DNA of 64,000 bases from Agromyces badenianii (GCF_003070885.1 NZ_CP028913.1:1612001-1676000), one strand, 5' to 3'. Positions 35,139 to 48,373 are shown, numbered from the stretch's first letter. Notes: generated from the letters alone by a model not told the origin. Program-made: numbers and translations.

Positions 35139-36320
35139 TCAGCGACCCTCCAGTTCGGCCTCGATCGCCGCCGTGAGGCGCGCTTCGAGGTCGGCCGAGC
35201 CGATCTTCTGCACGATGTCGGTGAGGAAGCCGCGCACGACGAGGCGACGGGCCTCGTCTTCGCGGATGCCACGGGCCATGAGGTAGAACAACTGCTCGTC
35301 GTCGAACCTGCCGGTGGCACTCGCGTGGCCGGCGCCTTCGATGTCGCCGGTCTCGATCTCGAGGTTCGGCACGGAGTCGGCACGGGTGCCGTCGGTGAGC
35401 ACGAGGTTGCGGTTCTGCTCGTAGCTGTCGGTGCCGGTCGCGGCGTTGCCGATGAGCACGTCGCCGATCCAGACGCTGCGTGCGCCCGCGCCCTGCAGCG
35501 CACCCTTGTAGGTGACGCGGCTCTTGGTGTGCGGCGCGTCGTGGTGCACGTACACCTGCTGCTCGAGGTGCTGTCCGGCGTCGGCGAAGTAGAGGCCGAG
35601 GGCCTCGATGTCGGCGCCCTGCTCTGCGAGGTGGGTCGACGGGTTCACTCGCACGACCTTGCCGCCGAGCGAGACCACGATGTGCTTCAGGAAGGCGTCG
35701 CGGCCGAGGCGCGCGAAGTGGCTGGAGAGGTGCACCGCCTCGTCGTCCCACTCCTGCAACGAGACCACGGTGAGGGATGCCCCGTCGCCGACGAGGATCT
35801 CGACGTTCTCGCTGAGCCTGGCCTCGCCGGTGCCGGCGAGCACGACGAGCCCGCGGCTGTTCGGGGCGGCCTCGATCACGGTGTGCGCGGCGCGCGGCAC
35901 GTTGCCGAGCCCGGTGCGGGTGACCGCGGCGACCTTCTCGTCTTCGCCGCTGACGGAGATGAGGAGTGCCTCGCCGAAGTTCGACCACGCGTTGGCGCTC
36001 GCGCGCTCTTCGGGGGTGCCCGCCGTGCCGATGCGGGCGTCGTCGCGCGGGATGTAGGAGACCGCGATGCCCGGGGCATCCGTCGTCTCGATCGTCGGTC
36101 GCGAGCCGTCGAGCTCACCGCCGGTGAGGTCGGCGAACGCGGCGACCGGGGAGAGCTTCCACTCGCGTTCGCGGCCGTTGACCGGGGCGAAGTCCTCGAC
36201 GTCGACCGAACGGAACCGCTCCGACCGGGTCTGCACGGGCACGAAAGCGCCGTCGGAATGTGCGACGAGGCCGTGCTGTTCGGCCGTGGGCATGGCTGTG
36301 CTGGTCATCTGGGCGGTCAC
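35139..36320 (-). CDS. sufD: Fe-S cluster assembly protein SufD
   Basis: A 393-residue right-handed beta-helix partner of SufB. The C-terminal [20 protein letters not shown] motif, shared with SufB, and the ARSVWIGDVLIG stretch identify it. It starts 2 nt after sufB ends and so is coupled to it. Confidence 0.95.
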   Translation of the reverse strand: MTAQMTSTAMPTAEQHGLVAHSDGAFVPVQTRSERFRSVDVEDFAPVNGREREWKLSPVAAFADLTGGELDGSRPTIETTDAPGIAVSYIPRDDARIGTAGTPEERASANAWSNFGEALLISVSGEDEKVAAVTRTGLGNVPRAAHTVIEAAPNSRGLVVLAGTGEARLSENVEILVGDGASLTVVSLQEWDDEAVHLSSHFARLGRDAFLKHIVVSLGGKVVRVNPSTHLAEQGADIEALGLYFADAGQHLEQQVYVHHDAPHTKSRVTYKGALQGAGARSVWIGDVLIGNAATGTDSYEQNRNLVLTDGTRADSVPNLEIETGDIEGAGHASATGRFDDEQLFYLMARGIREDEARRLVVRGFLTDIVQKIGSADLEARLTAAIEAELEGR

Positions 36321-36322
36321 TG

Positions 36323-37741
36323 CTAGCCCACCGATCCTTCCATGCCCATCTCGATGAGCTTGTTGAGTTCCATCGCGTACTCCATGGGCAGTTCACGGGC
36401 GATCGGCTCGATGAAGCCGCGCACGATCATGGCCATGGCCTCGTCTTCGGGGATGCCCCGTGCCATGAGATAGAAGAGCTGCTCTTCGCTGACCTTCGAG
36501 ACGGTCGCCTCGTGGCCGAGCTGCACGTCGTCGACGCGGATGTCGATGGCCGGGTAGGTGTCGGAGCGCGAGATCGTGTCGACGAGCAGCGCGTCGCATC
36601 GCACCGTGTTCGCCGAGTGGTGCGCGTTCGCGTCGATGCGCACCTCGCCGCGGTAGCCGGCGCGGCCGCCGCCGCGGGCGATCGACTTCGACACGATCGA
36701 CGACTGCGTGTACGGCGCCATGTGGATCATCTTGGCGCCGGCGTCTTGGTGCTGGCCGGGGCCCGCGAACGCGACCGAGAGCGTCTCGCCCTTCGCGTGC
36801 TCGCCCATGAGGAAGATCGAGGGGTACTTCATCGTGACCTTCGAGCCGATGTTGCCGTCGATCCACTCCATGGTGGCGCCTTCGGCAGCGGTCGCGCGCT
36901 TGGTGACGAGGTTGTAGACGTTGTTCGACCAGTTCTGGATCGTCGTGTACCGAACGCGGGCGTTCTTCTTCACGATGATCTCGACGACGGCCGAGTGCAG
37001 CGAGTCGCTCTTGTAGATCGGCGCCGTGCAGCCCTCGATGTAGTGCACGTAGCTGTCTTCATCGGCGATGATCAGCGTGCGCTCGAACTGGCCCATGTTC
37101 TCGGTGTTGATGCGGAAGTAGGCCTGCAGCGGAATCTCGACGTGCACGCCCTTCGGCACGTAGACGAACGAGCCGCCCGACCAGACGGCCGTGTTGAGCG
37201 CTGCGAACTTGTTGTCGCCGGCAGGGATCACCGTGCCGAAGTACTCTTCGAAGAACTCGGGGTGCTCGCGGAGCGCCGTGTCGGTGTCCATGAAGATGAC
37301 GCCCTGGCGCTCGAGCTCTTCATTGATCTGGTGGTAGACCACCTCGGACTCGTACTGGGCGGCGACGCCAGCGACGAGACGCTGGCGCTCGGCCTCGGGG
37401 ATGCCGAGTCGCTCGTAGGTGTTCTTGATGTCGTCGGGCAGGTCTTCCCAAGTCTGGGCCTGCTTCTCGGTCGAACGGACGAAGTACTTGATGTTGTCGA
37501 AGTCGATCTCCGACAGGTCGGCGCCCCACGTGGGCATCGGCTTGCGCTCGAAGAGCTGGAGTGCGCGCTGGCGGCGCTGCAGCATCCACTCGGGCTCCTG
37601 CTTCAGCGCTGAGATGTCGGCCACCACCTCCGGCGAGATACCGCGTCGGGCAGAGGCCCCGGCGCTGTCGGAGTCGGACCAGCCGAACTCGTAGGTGCCG
37701 AGCCCTTCGAGTTCCGGTCGGTCGATCAGTACGTCCGTCAT
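36323..37741 (-). CDS. sufB: Fe-S cluster assembly scaffold SufB
   Basis: A 472-residue scaffold on which Fe-S clusters are built. Family sequence includes [60 protein letters not shown] and [20 protein letters not shown]. No intein is present. It is the first gene of sufB-sufD-Rieske-sufC-sufT. A SufR regulator, often found upstream, is not present; ctaA is divergent. Confidence 0.97.
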   Translation of the reverse strand: MTDVLIDRPELEGLGTYEFGWSDSDSAGASARRGISPEVVADISALKQEPEWMLQRRQRALQLFERKPMPTWGADLSEIDFDNIKYFVRSTEKQAQTWEDLPDDIKNTYERLGIPEAERQRLVAGVAAQYESEVVYHQINEELERQGVIFMDTDTALREHPEFFEEYFGTVIPAGDNKFAALNTAVWSGGSFVYVPKGVHVEIPLQAYFRINTENMGQFERTLIIADEDSYVHYIEGCTAPIYKSDSLHSAVVEIIVKKNARVRYTTIQNWSNNVYNLVTKRATAAEGATMEWIDGNIGSKVTMKYPSIFLMGEHAKGETLSVAFAGPGQHQDAGAKMIHMAPYTQSSIVSKSIARGGGRAGYRGEVRIDANAHHSANTVRCDALLVDTISRSDTYPAIDIRVDDVQLGHEATVSKVSEEQLFYLMARGIPEDEAMAMIVRGFIEPIARELPMEYAMELNKLIEMGMEGSVG

Positions 37742-37993
37742 GCTCTCCCTCTTCTCCTCCCGTGCAACCGGCTATCAGGCCGGCTCATTCCCCTCGTGAG
37801 TCGAGGTGCTCGTTGAGTGGGTGATGATGTGCCCGGTGGCGCTAGTGCCAACCATAAGATGGTGTATGGCCCGTAGCGCGCATACTCGCGCGGTCGGCGG
37901 GCCTGCCAACCCATCAAGTCTATAGGGTCGCGGGGGCGCCGGGCAGGACTCCCAGCGCCGTCACAGCGCGATCCGGATCAGGAACGAACCCGC
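37742..37993. promoter_or_regulatory. Divergent promoter region sufB / ctaA
   Basis: The 252 bp are more AT-rich than coding sequence and carry several -10-like words: TATAGA (minus, 37919-37924), TAAGAT (plus, 37855-37860) and CATACT (plus, 37881-37886). I cannot assign them to either gene with confidence, nor recognise a regulator site. Confidence 0.45.
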
Positions 37994-38902
37994 GTGACCC
38001 GCACTCTCCGCACCTTCGCCTGGGCCTCGTTCGTCGCCCAGGTCATGATCATCGCGACGGGTGGCGCGGTGCGTCTGACCGGCTCCGGCCTCGGATGCCC
38101 CACCTGGCCGACCTGCACGGCCGGATCCCTCGTGCCGACCGAGGAACTCAGCTACCACTCGCTCATCGAGTTCGGCAACCGCCTGATGACCGGCGTCGTC
38201 GGCATCATCGCCCTCATCGTCTTCCTCCTGGTGCTGCGCATCCGTCGCGAACGCCGCGACCTCTTCGTGCTCTCGTTCATCGTCGGCGTCGGCATCGTCG
38301 CCCAGGCCATCGTCGGCGGCATCACCGTCTGGACCGGCCTGAACCCCTTCATCGTCGGGTTCCACTACCTCTCCTCCCTCGCCCTGGTCTGCGTCACCGC
38401 GGCGTTCCTCGCTCGCATGGACTCCCCGACGGGTCCCCGCGAACGAGCGGTGCCCGCCTGGTATGCGGCCCTCACGCACGCGACCAGCGCGGTGCTGCTC
38501 ATCTCGATCGTCTTCGGCGTGCTGACGACCGGATCCGGGCCGCACTCCGGTGACGCAGAGGCCGGTCGCACCGGCTTCGACTCCGAGCTCCTCGAGCACG
38601 TGCACGCCTGGCCGGGCTACGCGCTGCTCGTCATGACGCTCGTGCTCGTCATCGCGGCCGGGAGCCTGCGCCTGCCGACGCTCGGCTGGTCGATCGCGCT
38701 GCTCGTGGTCGAGCTCGTGCAGGTCGGCGTCGGCCTCTATCAGGCGCGCAACGGACTCCCCACGCTCGCTGTGGGGGTGCACATGGTGCTCGCGGCCCTG
38801 ACCGCCGCCGCCATGACACTCGTCATCATGCGACTCAAGCGCCCGGTGGCCGCCACGGCCGACTCCGAGGTCGGCGCTTCCGCCGCGGCATCCGCTCGCT
38901 GA
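37994..38902 (+). CDS. ctaA: Heme A synthase CtaA
   Basis: A 302-residue membrane protein with about eight hydrophobic helices that oxidises the C8 methyl of heme O to the formyl of heme A. The N-terminal GGAVRLTGSGLGCPTWPTC carries the conserved cysteine pair and RxTGSGL motif; heme-ligand histidines lie in YHSLIEFGNRL, FHYLSSL, LEHVHAW and GVHMVLA. GTG at 37994 has AGGAAC about 10 nt before it. Convergent with ctaB, 14 nt apart. Confidence 0.95.
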   Translation: MTRTLRTFAWASFVAQVMIIATGGAVRLTGSGLGCPTWPTCTAGSLVPTEELSYHSLIEFGNRLMTGVVGIIALIVFLLVLRIRRERRDLFVLSFIVGVGIVAQAIVGGITVWTGLNPFIVGFHYLSSLALVCVTAAFLARMDSPTGPRERAVPAWYAALTHATSAVLLISIVFGVLTTGSGPHSGDAEAGRTGFDSELLEHVHAWPGYALLVMTLVLVIAAGSLRLPTLGWSIALLVVELVQVGVGLYQARNGLPTLAVGVHMVLAALTAAAMTLVIMRLKRPVAATADSEVGASAAASAR

Positions 38903-38916
38903 GTCGAACGCCCGCG

Positions 38917-39837
38917 TCAGAAGGGCAGCAGCGGATCGATGCCGATGGCGAGGAAGAGCAGCGAGAGGTATGCGATCGAGCCGTGGAACACGCGCATCGG
39001 CGACACCTTCTCGTGGCGGATCGCGAGGTTGTAGAGGCGGTGCGTCTCGTAGATGAACCAGACGCCGGTGACGAGCGCGACGGTGGAGTACACGAGGCCC
39101 ATGCCCGCGACCGGGATGAGCAGCAGCGAGCTGGCCACAGTCGCCCATGCGTAGAGGATGACCTGCAGCCCGACCTGGGCACGGCCGCGCACGACCGCGA
39201 GCATCGGCACACCGGCGGCCGCATAGTCGTCTTTGTACTTCATCGAGAGCGGCCAGTAGTGCGGCGGCGTCCACAGGAAGATGATGAGGAACAGGATGAA
39301 CGGCGTCCACGAGAGGCTGCCGGTCACGGCCGCCCAGCCGATGAGCACGGGCATGCAGCCGGCGACGCCGCCCCAGACGATGTTCTGTGCAGTGCGGCGC
39401 TTCAGGATCAGGCTGTAGAAGACGACGTAGAGCAGGATCGCGCCGAGCGAGAGCGCAGCGGCCAGCCAGTTGGTGAAGATCCAGAGCCACGCGATCGACG
39501 CGATGCCGAGACCGTAGGCGAACACGAGCGCCTCGCGGTCGGTGAGCTCCCCGGTGACGAGCGGACGGCCCTGCGTGCGCTTCATGACGCGGTCGATGTC
39601 GCGGTCGATGTAGCAGTTGAACGCCCCGGCCGCGCCTGCACTCATGGCGCCGCCGATGAGCGTCGCGACGAGCAGCCAGAGGTTCGGCAGACCCTGTTGG
39701 GCGAGGATCATCGTCGGCGCGGTCACGACGAGCAGCAGTTCGATCACCCGCGGCTTCGTCAGCGCGACGTAGGCGGAGAGCTTGCGCCGTACGGTCGTCG
39801 CCGGTCGGGTGTCTCGGGTCTGTACGGCTGCCTGCAT
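38917..39837 (-). CDS. ctaB: Protoheme IX farnesyltransferase (heme O synthase) CtaB
   Basis: A 306-residue prenyltransferase adding a farnesyl group to heme B. The UbiA-type motif is [19 protein letters not shown] (NxxDxxxD), with a second Asp-rich site at YKDDY. About nine helices. The ATG at 39837 has AGAGGAA upstream; an open frame further upstream lacks similarity. It is adjacent to ctaA, together giving heme B to A conversion for an aa3-type oxidase. Confidence 0.96.
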   Translation of the reverse strand: MQAAVQTRDTRPATTVRRKLSAYVALTKPRVIELLLVVTAPTMILAQQGLPNLWLLVATLIGGAMSAGAAGAFNCYIDRDIDRVMKRTQGRPLVTGELTDREALVFAYGLGIASIAWLWIFTNWLAAALSLGAILLYVVFYSLILKRRTAQNIVWGGVAGCMPVLIGWAAVTGSLSWTPFILFLIIFLWTPPHYWPLSMKYKDDYAAAGVPMLAVVRGRAQVGLQVILYAWATVASSLLLIPVAGMGLVYSTVALVTGVWFIYETHRLYNLAIRHEKVSPMRVFHGSIAYLSLLFLAIGIDPLLPF

Positions 39838-40163
39838 CGTTCCTCTTCCGGCGCGCGGGCGTGCGTGTGCCGCCACGCCCGTTCTCGATTCTATGACATC
39901 ATGTGTCTCAGCATCGGGTAAGCGCTTTCCCCAATAACCGGGCCTCGCATCCTTCCGGAGGCCCAGTGGTCCTCTCGCGCCCTTCGCGAAACGTGAGGAG
40001 TCCATATACTTGGCAGTGCGCGCCCGACGGCGCGGATTCGAATTGCCGTCCGGTGCGACGACCAACGGGTCATCCGCCGGGGAACTCGCGCCGTAGCGAT
40101 TCCGCGGTGACGGGGACATCGGTTCCCCGGCACCGTCCATTGACCGGAAGGAACGTACACCTC
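39838..40163. promoter_or_regulatory. Divergent control region ctaB / tkt (326 bp, no gene)
   Basis: A TAGAAT word on the minus strand (39888-39893) is the best -10 for ctaB, with a leader of about 45 nt. On the plus strand TATACT (40005-40010) is the best -10 for tkt, with a leader of about 150 nt. A 7-bp stem GGGCCTC/GAGGCCC lies between them near 39940-39965. I see no known riboswitch motif. Confidence 0.55.
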
Positions 40164-42257
<2,094 letters not shown>

Positions 42258-42283
42258 CGCGAGCCAGAAGAGGAGACACTCAC

Positions 42284-43393
42284 ATGACCAGCTCCCCCAC
42301 CGCAGCCCTCTCGGAGGCCGGCGTCAGCATCTGGCTCGACGACCTGTCCCGTGAACGCATCGCCTCAGGCGACCTCGCCCGCCTCATCGCCGAACGCGAC
42401 GTCGTCGGCGTGACCACCAACCCGACGATCTTCGCCGGCGCCCTGGCGAAGGGCGAACGCTACGACGACCAGGTGCACGAACTCGCCGCCGCCGGCGCCG
42501 ACGTCGACACCGCGGTCTTCGAGATCACGACCGACGACGTGCGCGACGCAGCCGACGTCTTCCGCCCCGTGTACGACCGTTCGAGCGGCTTCGACGGCCG
42601 CGTCTCGATCGAGGTCGCCCCCGGACTCGCGCGCGACACCGCCGGCACGATCGCCGAGGCCAAGGCGTTGTGGGCCAAGGTCGACCGCCCGAACGCCATG
42701 ATCAAGATCCCCGCGACCGTCGAGGGTCTCGATGCGATCACCGAGGCCATCGGGTCGGGCATCAGCGTGAACGTCACCCTCATCTTCAGCCTCGACCGGT
42801 ACCGTCAGGTCATCGAGGCCTACCTCGCCGGCCTCGAGCAGGCCAAGGCCGCAGGACTCGACCTCTCGACCATCCACTCGGTGGCATCGTTCTTCGTCTC
42901 GCGCGTCGACACCGAGATCGACAAGCGGCTCGTCGCGATCGGCACCGACGAGGCGCTCGCACTGAAGAGCAAGGCGGGGGTCGCCAACGCCCGTCTCGCG
43001 TACGAGCTCTTCGAGCAGGAGTTCGGCGGCGAACGCGCCTCGGCACTGCTCGCGGCCGGCGCCAACCGCCAGCGTCCGCTCTGGGCGTCGACCGGTGTGA
43101 AAGACCCTGCACTCCCCGACACGCTGTACGTGACCGAGCTCGTCGCGCCCGGCGTCGTGAACACGATGCCCGAGAAGACCCTCGAGGCGACCTTCGACCA
43201 CGGCGTCATCACCGGCGACACGGTCACCGGCGCATACACCCAGGCCGCCGAGGTGCTCGACGCCCTCGCAGGCGTCGGCGTCGACTACGACGACGTGACC
43301 CTGGTGCTCGAGAACGAGGGCGTCGACAAGTTCATCGTCTCGTGGAACGAGTTGCTCGACACGGTCCGCGGCGCGCTGGAGGCAGCGCGATGA
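42284..43393 (+). CDS. tal: Transaldolase
   Basis: A 369-residue aldolase-fold enzyme transferring dihydroxyacetone units. [15 protein letters not shown] at the N-terminus, the Schiff-base lysine in [11 protein letters not shown] and [15 protein letters not shown] identify it. ATG at 42284 has AGGAG upstream. Its stop overlaps the pgi start as ATGA. Confidence 0.97.
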   Translation: MTSSPTAALSEAGVSIWLDDLSRERIASGDLARLIAERDVVGVTTNPTIFAGALAKGERYDDQVHELAAAGADVDTAVFEITTDDVRDAADVFRPVYDRSSGFDGRVSIEVAPGLARDTAGTIAEAKALWAKVDRPNAMIKIPATVEGLDAITEAIGSGISVNVTLIFSLDRYRQVIEAYLAGLEQAKAAGLDLSTIHSVASFFVSRVDTEIDKRLVAIGTDEALALKSKAGVANARLAYELFEQEFGGERASALLAAGANRQRPLWASTGVKDPALPDTLYVTELVAPGVVNTMPEKTLEATFDHGVITGDTVTGAYTQAAEVLDALAGVGVDYDDVTLVLENEGVDKFIVSWNELLDTVRGALEAAR

Positions 43394-44994
43394 GCTTCCG
43401 CATCTCCGTCAGCGGGCCTGCGGCCGAGGCGGTGCGCCGCACCGTGCCGGCCCTCGTCGCCGACCTCGTCGCGAGCGGCATCACGGCTCAAGACGCCGCG
43501 CTCTGGGGCCCGGCGGCCGAAGAGGAGTCCGCGAAGCGGCTCGGCTGGACCGAGGCCGTCGCCGTCTCACGCCCCCTCGTCGCCGAGATCGAAGCGCTCC
43601 GCGCAGAACTCGACGCAGCGGGAGTCGACCACATCGTGCTCGCCGGCATGGGCGGCTCGTCGCTCGCGCCCGAGGTCATCACGCGCACGACGAACGTCGA
43701 CCTCACGGTGCTCGACTCCACCGAGCCCGGCCAGGTGCGCGCCGCCCTCGCCGACCGCCTCCAGACATCCGCTCTCGTCGTCTCGTCGAAGTCGGGCTCG
43801 ACCGTCGAGACCGACAGCCAGCGTCGCGTCTACGAGCAGGCCTTCCGCGACGCGGGCATCGACCCCGCCACGCGCATCATCGTGGTGACCGACCCGGGCT
43901 CGCCGCTCGACGAATCGGCCCGCGCCGCCGGCTACCGGGTGTTCAACGCCGACCCCAACGTCGGCGGTCGATACTCGGCACTCACGGCGTTCGGACTCGT
44001 GCCCTCCGGTCTCGCCGGCGTCGACATCTCCGAGATCCTCGACGAGGCCGAGACGATCGAGCTCTCACTCGCCGTCGACAGCCCCGAGAACCCCGGGCTC
44101 GTGCTCGGCGCAGCGATCGCGGCGACGACCCCCCTGCGCGACAAGCTCGGCATCATCGCCGACGGCACCCACATCGTCGGGTTCGCCGATTGGGCCGAGC
44201 AGCTCATCGCCGAATCCACCGGCAAGGCGGGCACCGGCCTTCTCCCGGTGGTGCTCGGTGTCGACGCGCCCGAGCTCGGAGAAGACCTTCCCGACCTGCA
44301 GATCGTGCGACTCGTCGACGATGCCGGCGACCAGATCTTCGGTCACGACGAGTCGGGCGAGATCCGGGTCTCGGGCACCCTCGGCGCCCAGTTGCTCGTG
44401 TGGGAGTACGCGACCGCGGTCGCGGGCCGTCTCCTCGGCATCAACCCGTTCGACCAGCCCGACGTGGAGTCGGCGAAGATCGCCGCACGCGGCCTGCTCG
44501 ACGCCCGACCCGAACCTGCCCCGGCGGCCTTCGTCGAGAAGGGCATCGAGGTGCGCGGCACCCCCGAGGTCATCGGCGCATCGAGCGATCTGGCCTCGGC
44601 CGTCGATGTGCTGCTCGAAGAACTGCCGATCGACGGCTACCTCTCGATCCAGGCCTACGTCGATCGAGTGGCGCACCCCGAGCTCGAGCGGCTCCGCGAT
44701 CTCCTCGCCGCGCGCTCCGGCCGGCCCGTCACGTTCGGATGGGGGCCCCGGTTCCTCCACTCCACCGGACAGTTCCACAAGGGCGGGCCGGCGGTCGGTG
44801 CGTTCCTGCAGATCACGCAGACCCCTGCCGACGACCTCGCGATCCCCGAGCGTCCGTTCACCTTCGGTCAGTTGATCGCGGCGCAGGCCTCCGGCGATGC
44901 GAGTGTGCTCGCCGACCACGGCCGGCCGGTGCTCACCCTGACTCTCACCGACCCCTCGGCCAACGCGGCGGCCCTGTTCGACGCCGCCAGCTGA
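43390..44994 (+). CDS. pgi: Glucose-6-phosphate isomerase, form related to Tal-Pgi fusions
   Basis: A 534-residue sugar isomerase. Phosphosugar-binding motifs are [33 protein letters not shown] and [19 protein letters not shown]; the C-terminal [19 protein letters not shown] contains the active-site His-Lys. It is not the classical E. coli type but the form that in some bacteria is fused behind transaldolase. The ATG overlaps the tal stop by 4 nt, so the two are coupled here rather than fused. Confidence 0.93.
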   Translation: MSFRISVSGPAAEAVRRTVPALVADLVASGITAQDAALWGPAAEEESAKRLGWTEAVAVSRPLVAEIEALRAELDAAGVDHIVLAGMGGSSLAPEVITRTTNVDLTVLDSTEPGQVRAALADRLQTSALVVSSKSGSTVETDSQRRVYEQAFRDAGIDPATRIIVVTDPGSPLDESARAAGYRVFNADPNVGGRYSALTAFGLVPSGLAGVDISEILDEAETIELSLAVDSPENPGLVLGAAIAATTPLRDKLGIIADGTHIVGFADWAEQLIAESTGKAGTGLLPVVLGVDAPELGEDLPDLQIVRLVDDAGDQIFGHDESGEIRVSGTLGAQLLVWEYATAVAGRLLGINPFDQPDVESAKIAARGLLDARPEPAPAAFVEKGIEVRGTPEVIGASSDLASAVDVLLEELPIDGYLSIQAYVDRVAHPELERLRDLLAARSGRPVTFGWGPRFLHSTGQFHKGGPAVGAFLQITQTPADDLAIPERPFTFGQLIAAQASGDASVLADHGRPVLTLTLTDPSANAAALFDAAS

Positions 44995-45008
44995 TCACCG
45001 GAGGAACG

Positions 45009-46550
45009 ATGCAACCGGCCGCGATCACCGCGCAGCACAATCCGCTCCGCTCCCCCAAGGACTACCGGCTGAACCGCATCGCGGGTCCGTCGAGCCTCAT
45101 CATCTTCGGCGTGACGGGCGACCTGTCGCGCAAGAAGTTGATGCCGGCGGTCTACGACCTGGCGAACCGGGGCCTGCTGCCGCCGGGATTCGCACTCGTC
45201 GGGTTCGCCCGGCGCGAGTGGGCCGACCAGGACTTCGAGCGAGTCGTGCACGACTCGGTCAAGGAGTACGCGCGCACCGAGTTCCGCGAAGACGTGTGGC
45301 GGCAGCTGGCCCGCGGCATCCGCTTCGTCCCGGGTGATTTCGACGACGACGCGGCCTTCGACCGGCTCCGCACCGTCGTCGAGGAGCTCGACCGCGAGCG
45401 CGGAACGATGGGCAACCACGCGTTCTACCTGTCGATCCCGCCGAAGTCGTTTCCGCTCGTCACCGAGCAGCTCAAGCGCTCCGGCCTCACCGAGCAGTCC
45501 GACGATCAGTGGCGTCGTGTCGTCATCGAGAAGCCGTTCGGCAGCGACCTGAAGACGGCCCGCGAACTGAACGACGTCGTGGCCTCGGTGTTCCCGCCCG
45601 ACTCGGTGTTCCGCATCGACCACTACCTCGGCAAGGAGACCGTCCAGAACATCCTGGCGCTCCGCTTCGCGAACCAGCTCTACGAGCCCATCTGGAACGC
45701 CAACTACGTCGACCACGTGCAGATCACCATGGCCGAAGACATCGGGGTGGGCGGTCGCGCCGGCTACTACGACGGCATCGGTGCCGCGCGCGACGTGATC
45801 CAGAATCACCTGCTGCAACTGCTCGCCCTCACGGCGATGGAGGAGCCGATCTCCTTCGAGGCGGGCGACCTGCGCGCCGAGAAGGAGAAGATCCTCGCGG
45901 CGGTGCGTCTGCCCGAAGACCTCGCGAGCGGCACGGCGCGCGGGCAGTACTCCGGCGGCTGGCAGGGCGGCGAGAAGGTCATCGGGTTCCTCGACGAAGA
46001 TGGCATGAACCCCGAGTCGACGACCGAGACCTATGCCGCGATGAAGCTCACGATCGGCACCCGGCGATGGGCGGGTGTGCCGTTCTACCTTCGCGCCGGC
46101 AAGCGGCTCGGCCGCCGGGTCACCGAGATCGCGGTCGTGTTCAAACGCGCCCCGCAGCAGGTGTTCGCCGACAGCCAGACCTCCCAGCTCGGCCAGAACG
46201 CGCTCGTCATCCGCGTGCAGCCCGACGAGGGGGTCACGATCCGTTTCGGTTCGAAGGTGCCGGGTGCCGGCATGCAGGTTCGCGACGTCACCATGGACTT
46301 CGGCTACGGCCACGCGTTCACCGAGGCGAGCCCCGAGGCCTACGAGCGCCTGATCCTCGACGTGCTGCTCGGCGACCCGCCGCTCTTCCCCCGCCAAGAG
46401 GAGGTCGAGCTCTCGTGGAAGATCCTCGACCCGATCGAGGAGTTCTGGGCGACGCAGGGCCAGCCCGAACAGTACCGACCCGGCACCTGGGGCCCGGCCT
46501 CCGCCGATGAACTGCTCCAACGCGACGGACGAAGCTGGAGACGCCCATGA
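45009..46550 (+). CDS. zwf: Glucose-6-phosphate 1-dehydrogenase
   Basis: A 513-residue NADP-dependent dehydrogenase, first oxidative step of the pentose phosphate pathway. IIFGVTGDLSRKKLMPAVYD is the dinucleotide site, RIDHYLGKE the active-site motif, and VVIEKPFGSDL the third signature. ATG at 45009 follows GGAGGAACG. It is coupled to opcA through ATGA overlap. Confidence 0.98.
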   Translation: MQPAAITAQHNPLRSPKDYRLNRIAGPSSLIIFGVTGDLSRKKLMPAVYDLANRGLLPPGFALVGFARREWADQDFERVVHDSVKEYARTEFREDVWRQLARGIRFVPGDFDDDAAFDRLRTVVEELDRERGTMGNHAFYLSIPPKSFPLVTEQLKRSGLTEQSDDQWRRVVIEKPFGSDLKTARELNDVVASVFPPDSVFRIDHYLGKETVQNILALRFANQLYEPIWNANYVDHVQITMAEDIGVGGRAGYYDGIGAARDVIQNHLLQLLALTAMEEPISFEAGDLRAEKEKILAAVRLPEDLASGTARGQYSGGWQGGEKVIGFLDEDGMNPESTTETYAAMKLTIGTRRWAGVPFYLRAGKRLGRRVTEIAVVFKRAPQQVFADSQTSQLGQNALVIRVQPDEGVTIRFGSKVPGAGMQVRDVTMDFGYGHAFTEASPEAYERLILDVLLGDPPLFPRQEEVELSWKILDPIEEFWATQGQPEQYRPGTWGPASADELLQRDGRSWRRP

Positions 46551-47506
46551 TCGTCGATCTGCCCGACACGACGACGAGCCAGGTCTCCAAGACCCTGGTC
46601 AAGATTCGGGAGGAGGGCGGTGTCGTCGCCCTCGGCCGCGTGCTCACGCTCGTCATCGCGACCTCGCCCGGTGCCGAGGAAGAGGCGATCGAGGCGGCCA
46701 ACGACGCCTCGCGCGAGCATCCGATGCGCGTCATCGTCGTCTCCACCGAGCCCGGAACCGAGACCTCGGAGGTGCCGCCGCGCCTCGACGCCGAGATCCG
46801 CGTCGGCGGTGACGCCGGCGCGAGCGAAGTGATCGTGCTGCGCGCGTGCGGCGATGCGGCCCGCGATGAGGAGAGCCTTGTCATGGCGCTCCTGCTCCCC
46901 GACGCTCCGGTCGTCACCTGGTGGCCGGGCGCCGCCCCAGAAGTTCCGGGGCGTTCGGCGCTCGGGCGCATCGCACACCGTCGAATCACGGATGCCTCGG
47001 CCCAACCCGATCCGCAGGCGGCGCTCCGCGCGCTCGCCTCGACGTACACGCCGGGAGACGCCGATTTCGCCTGGACCCGGCTGACCCTGTGGCGGGCCCA
47101 ACTCGCCGCCGTGCTCGACCAGCCGCCGTACGAGCCGGTCACTGCGGTGCAGGTCACCGGAGCGATCGACTCGCCGTCGACCACCCTGCTGGCGGCGTGG
47201 CTCCGGCTGGAGCTGAACGCACCGACCGAGTACGAACTCACCGGTGCCGAGGCGGGCGTCCACGGCCTGCACGGCGTGCGGCTGGTGCGCGACGGCGGTG
47301 CCATCGAGCTCATCAGGGACGTCCCCGGCATCGCGACCCTCCAGCAACCGGGTCAGCCGCTGCACGACCTCGCGCTGCCGCGCCGCACCCTGCGCGACTG
47401 TCTCGCCGACGAACTTCGGCGGCTCGACCCCGACGAGCTGTACGGTGAAGTCATCACGAGCGGGCTCGAGCTCCTCGGCACCGGCAACGAAGGAAGCGTG
47501 GCATGA
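46547..47506 (+). CDS. opcA: Glucose-6-phosphate dehydrogenase assembly protein OpcA
   Basis: A 319-residue protein that in actinobacteria and cyanobacteria is needed for full activity of glucose-6-phosphate dehydrogenase. It starts MIVDLPDTTTSQVSKTLVKI and contains GGDAGASEVIVLRACGDAA, LLLPDAPVVTWWPG and the C-terminal LADELRRLDPDELYGEVI typical of the family. It overlaps zwf and pgl by 4 nt each. Confidence 0.96.
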   Translation: MIVDLPDTTTSQVSKTLVKIREEGGVVALGRVLTLVIATSPGAEEEAIEAANDASREHPMRVIVVSTEPGTETSEVPPRLDAEIRVGGDAGASEVIVLRACGDAARDEESLVMALLLPDAPVVTWWPGAAPEVPGRSALGRIAHRRITDASAQPDPQAALRALASTYTPGDADFAWTRLTLWRAQLAAVLDQPPYEPVTAVQVTGAIDSPSTTLLAAWLRLELNAPTEYELTGAEAGVHGLHGVRLVRDGGAIELIRDVPGIATLQQPGQPLHDLALPRRTLRDCLADELRRLDPDELYGEVITSGLELLGTGNEGSVA

Positions 47507-48273
47507 CCAACGAACGACGCGTGCTCGTGCACCCCGACAAGGGCTCGCTCGCGGGCTCGGTCGCCGCACGATTCATCACGAAGCTCCTCGACATCCTCGA
47601 CACGCAGGCCGTCGCGCACGTCGTCCTCACCGGCGGTTCGATGGGCGGCACCGTCCTCGCCGCGGTCGGCGCCTCGCCGGCGCACACCTCGATCGACTGG
47701 TCGCGCGTGCACTTCTGGTGGGGCGACGAGCGCTGGCTCCCTGCGGGCGACGCGGAGCGCAACGACGAACAGGCGAGGGTCGCGTTCCTCGGCGAACTCG
47801 ACATCCCGGACGGAAACACGCACCCCTTCCCCGCATCCGACTCCGGCCTCGAGCTCGACGCCGCGGCCGAGGTGTACGCCGCAGAGCTCGCGTCGCACGG
47901 CGTCGATGGACTGGCGCATCCGCTCTTCGACATCACGTTCCTCGGCGTCGGGCCCGACGGGCACATCGCCTCGCTCTTCCCGCACCGTTCCGACATCCAG
48001 GTCGTCGACCGCACGGTGATCCCCGTGCGCAACTCGCCGAAGCCGCCGCCCGAGCGGCTGAGCCTCACCCGGCCGGTTCTCAACTCGTCGCAACGCGTCT
48101 GGTTCGTGCTCGCAGGTGCCGACAAGGCTTCGGCACTCGGCCTCGCCCTGGCGGGCGCGAGCCGCGATGAAGTGCCGGTCGCCGGCATCAAGGGACGTCG
48201 CCGCACCGTGTTCTTCGTCGATGCCGATGCCGCGTCGGAGGTACCGGAGTCGCTGATCGCTCGCGACTACTGA
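47503..48273 (+). CDS. pgl: 6-phosphogluconolactonase
   Basis: A 256-residue lactonase hydrolysing 6-phosphogluconolactone, of the NagB-like DevB type. HVVLTGGSMGGTVLAAV, VHFWWGDERWLPAGDAERN and FLGVGPDGHIASLFPH are diagnostic. Last gene of the pentose phosphate cluster, ending before a strong convergent terminator. Confidence 0.96.
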   Translation: MTNERRVLVHPDKGSLAGSVAARFITKLLDILDTQAVAHVVLTGGSMGGTVLAAVGASPAHTSIDWSRVHFWWGDERWLPAGDAERNDEQARVAFLGELDIPDGNTHPFPASDSGLELDAAAEVYAAELASHGVDGLAHPLFDITFLGVGPDGHIASLFPHRSDIQVVDRTVIPVRNSPKPPPERLSLTRPVLNSSQRVWFVLAGADKASALGLALAGASRDEVPVAGIKGRRRTVFFVDADAASEVPESLIARDY

Positions 48274-48318
48274 TCGCACCGTCTGCGGGAGTTCGCCAGC
48301 TTCGGACGGCACCGCGCA

Positions 48319-48364
48319 CACACGCAGAAAGGGTCGGCCCACGGGCCGACCCTTTCTGCGTGTG
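48319..48364. terminator. 22-bp stem terminator between pgl and rbpA
   Basis: A perfect 22-bp inverted repeat (CACACGCAGAAAGGGTCGG... with its complement) with a 2-nt centre lies between the convergent pgl and rbpA genes. The central GGTCGGCCC-GGGCCGACC arms and the CCTTTCTG flank would stop transcription in both directions. Confidence 0.85.
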
Positions 48365-48373
48365 CGAACCGAG

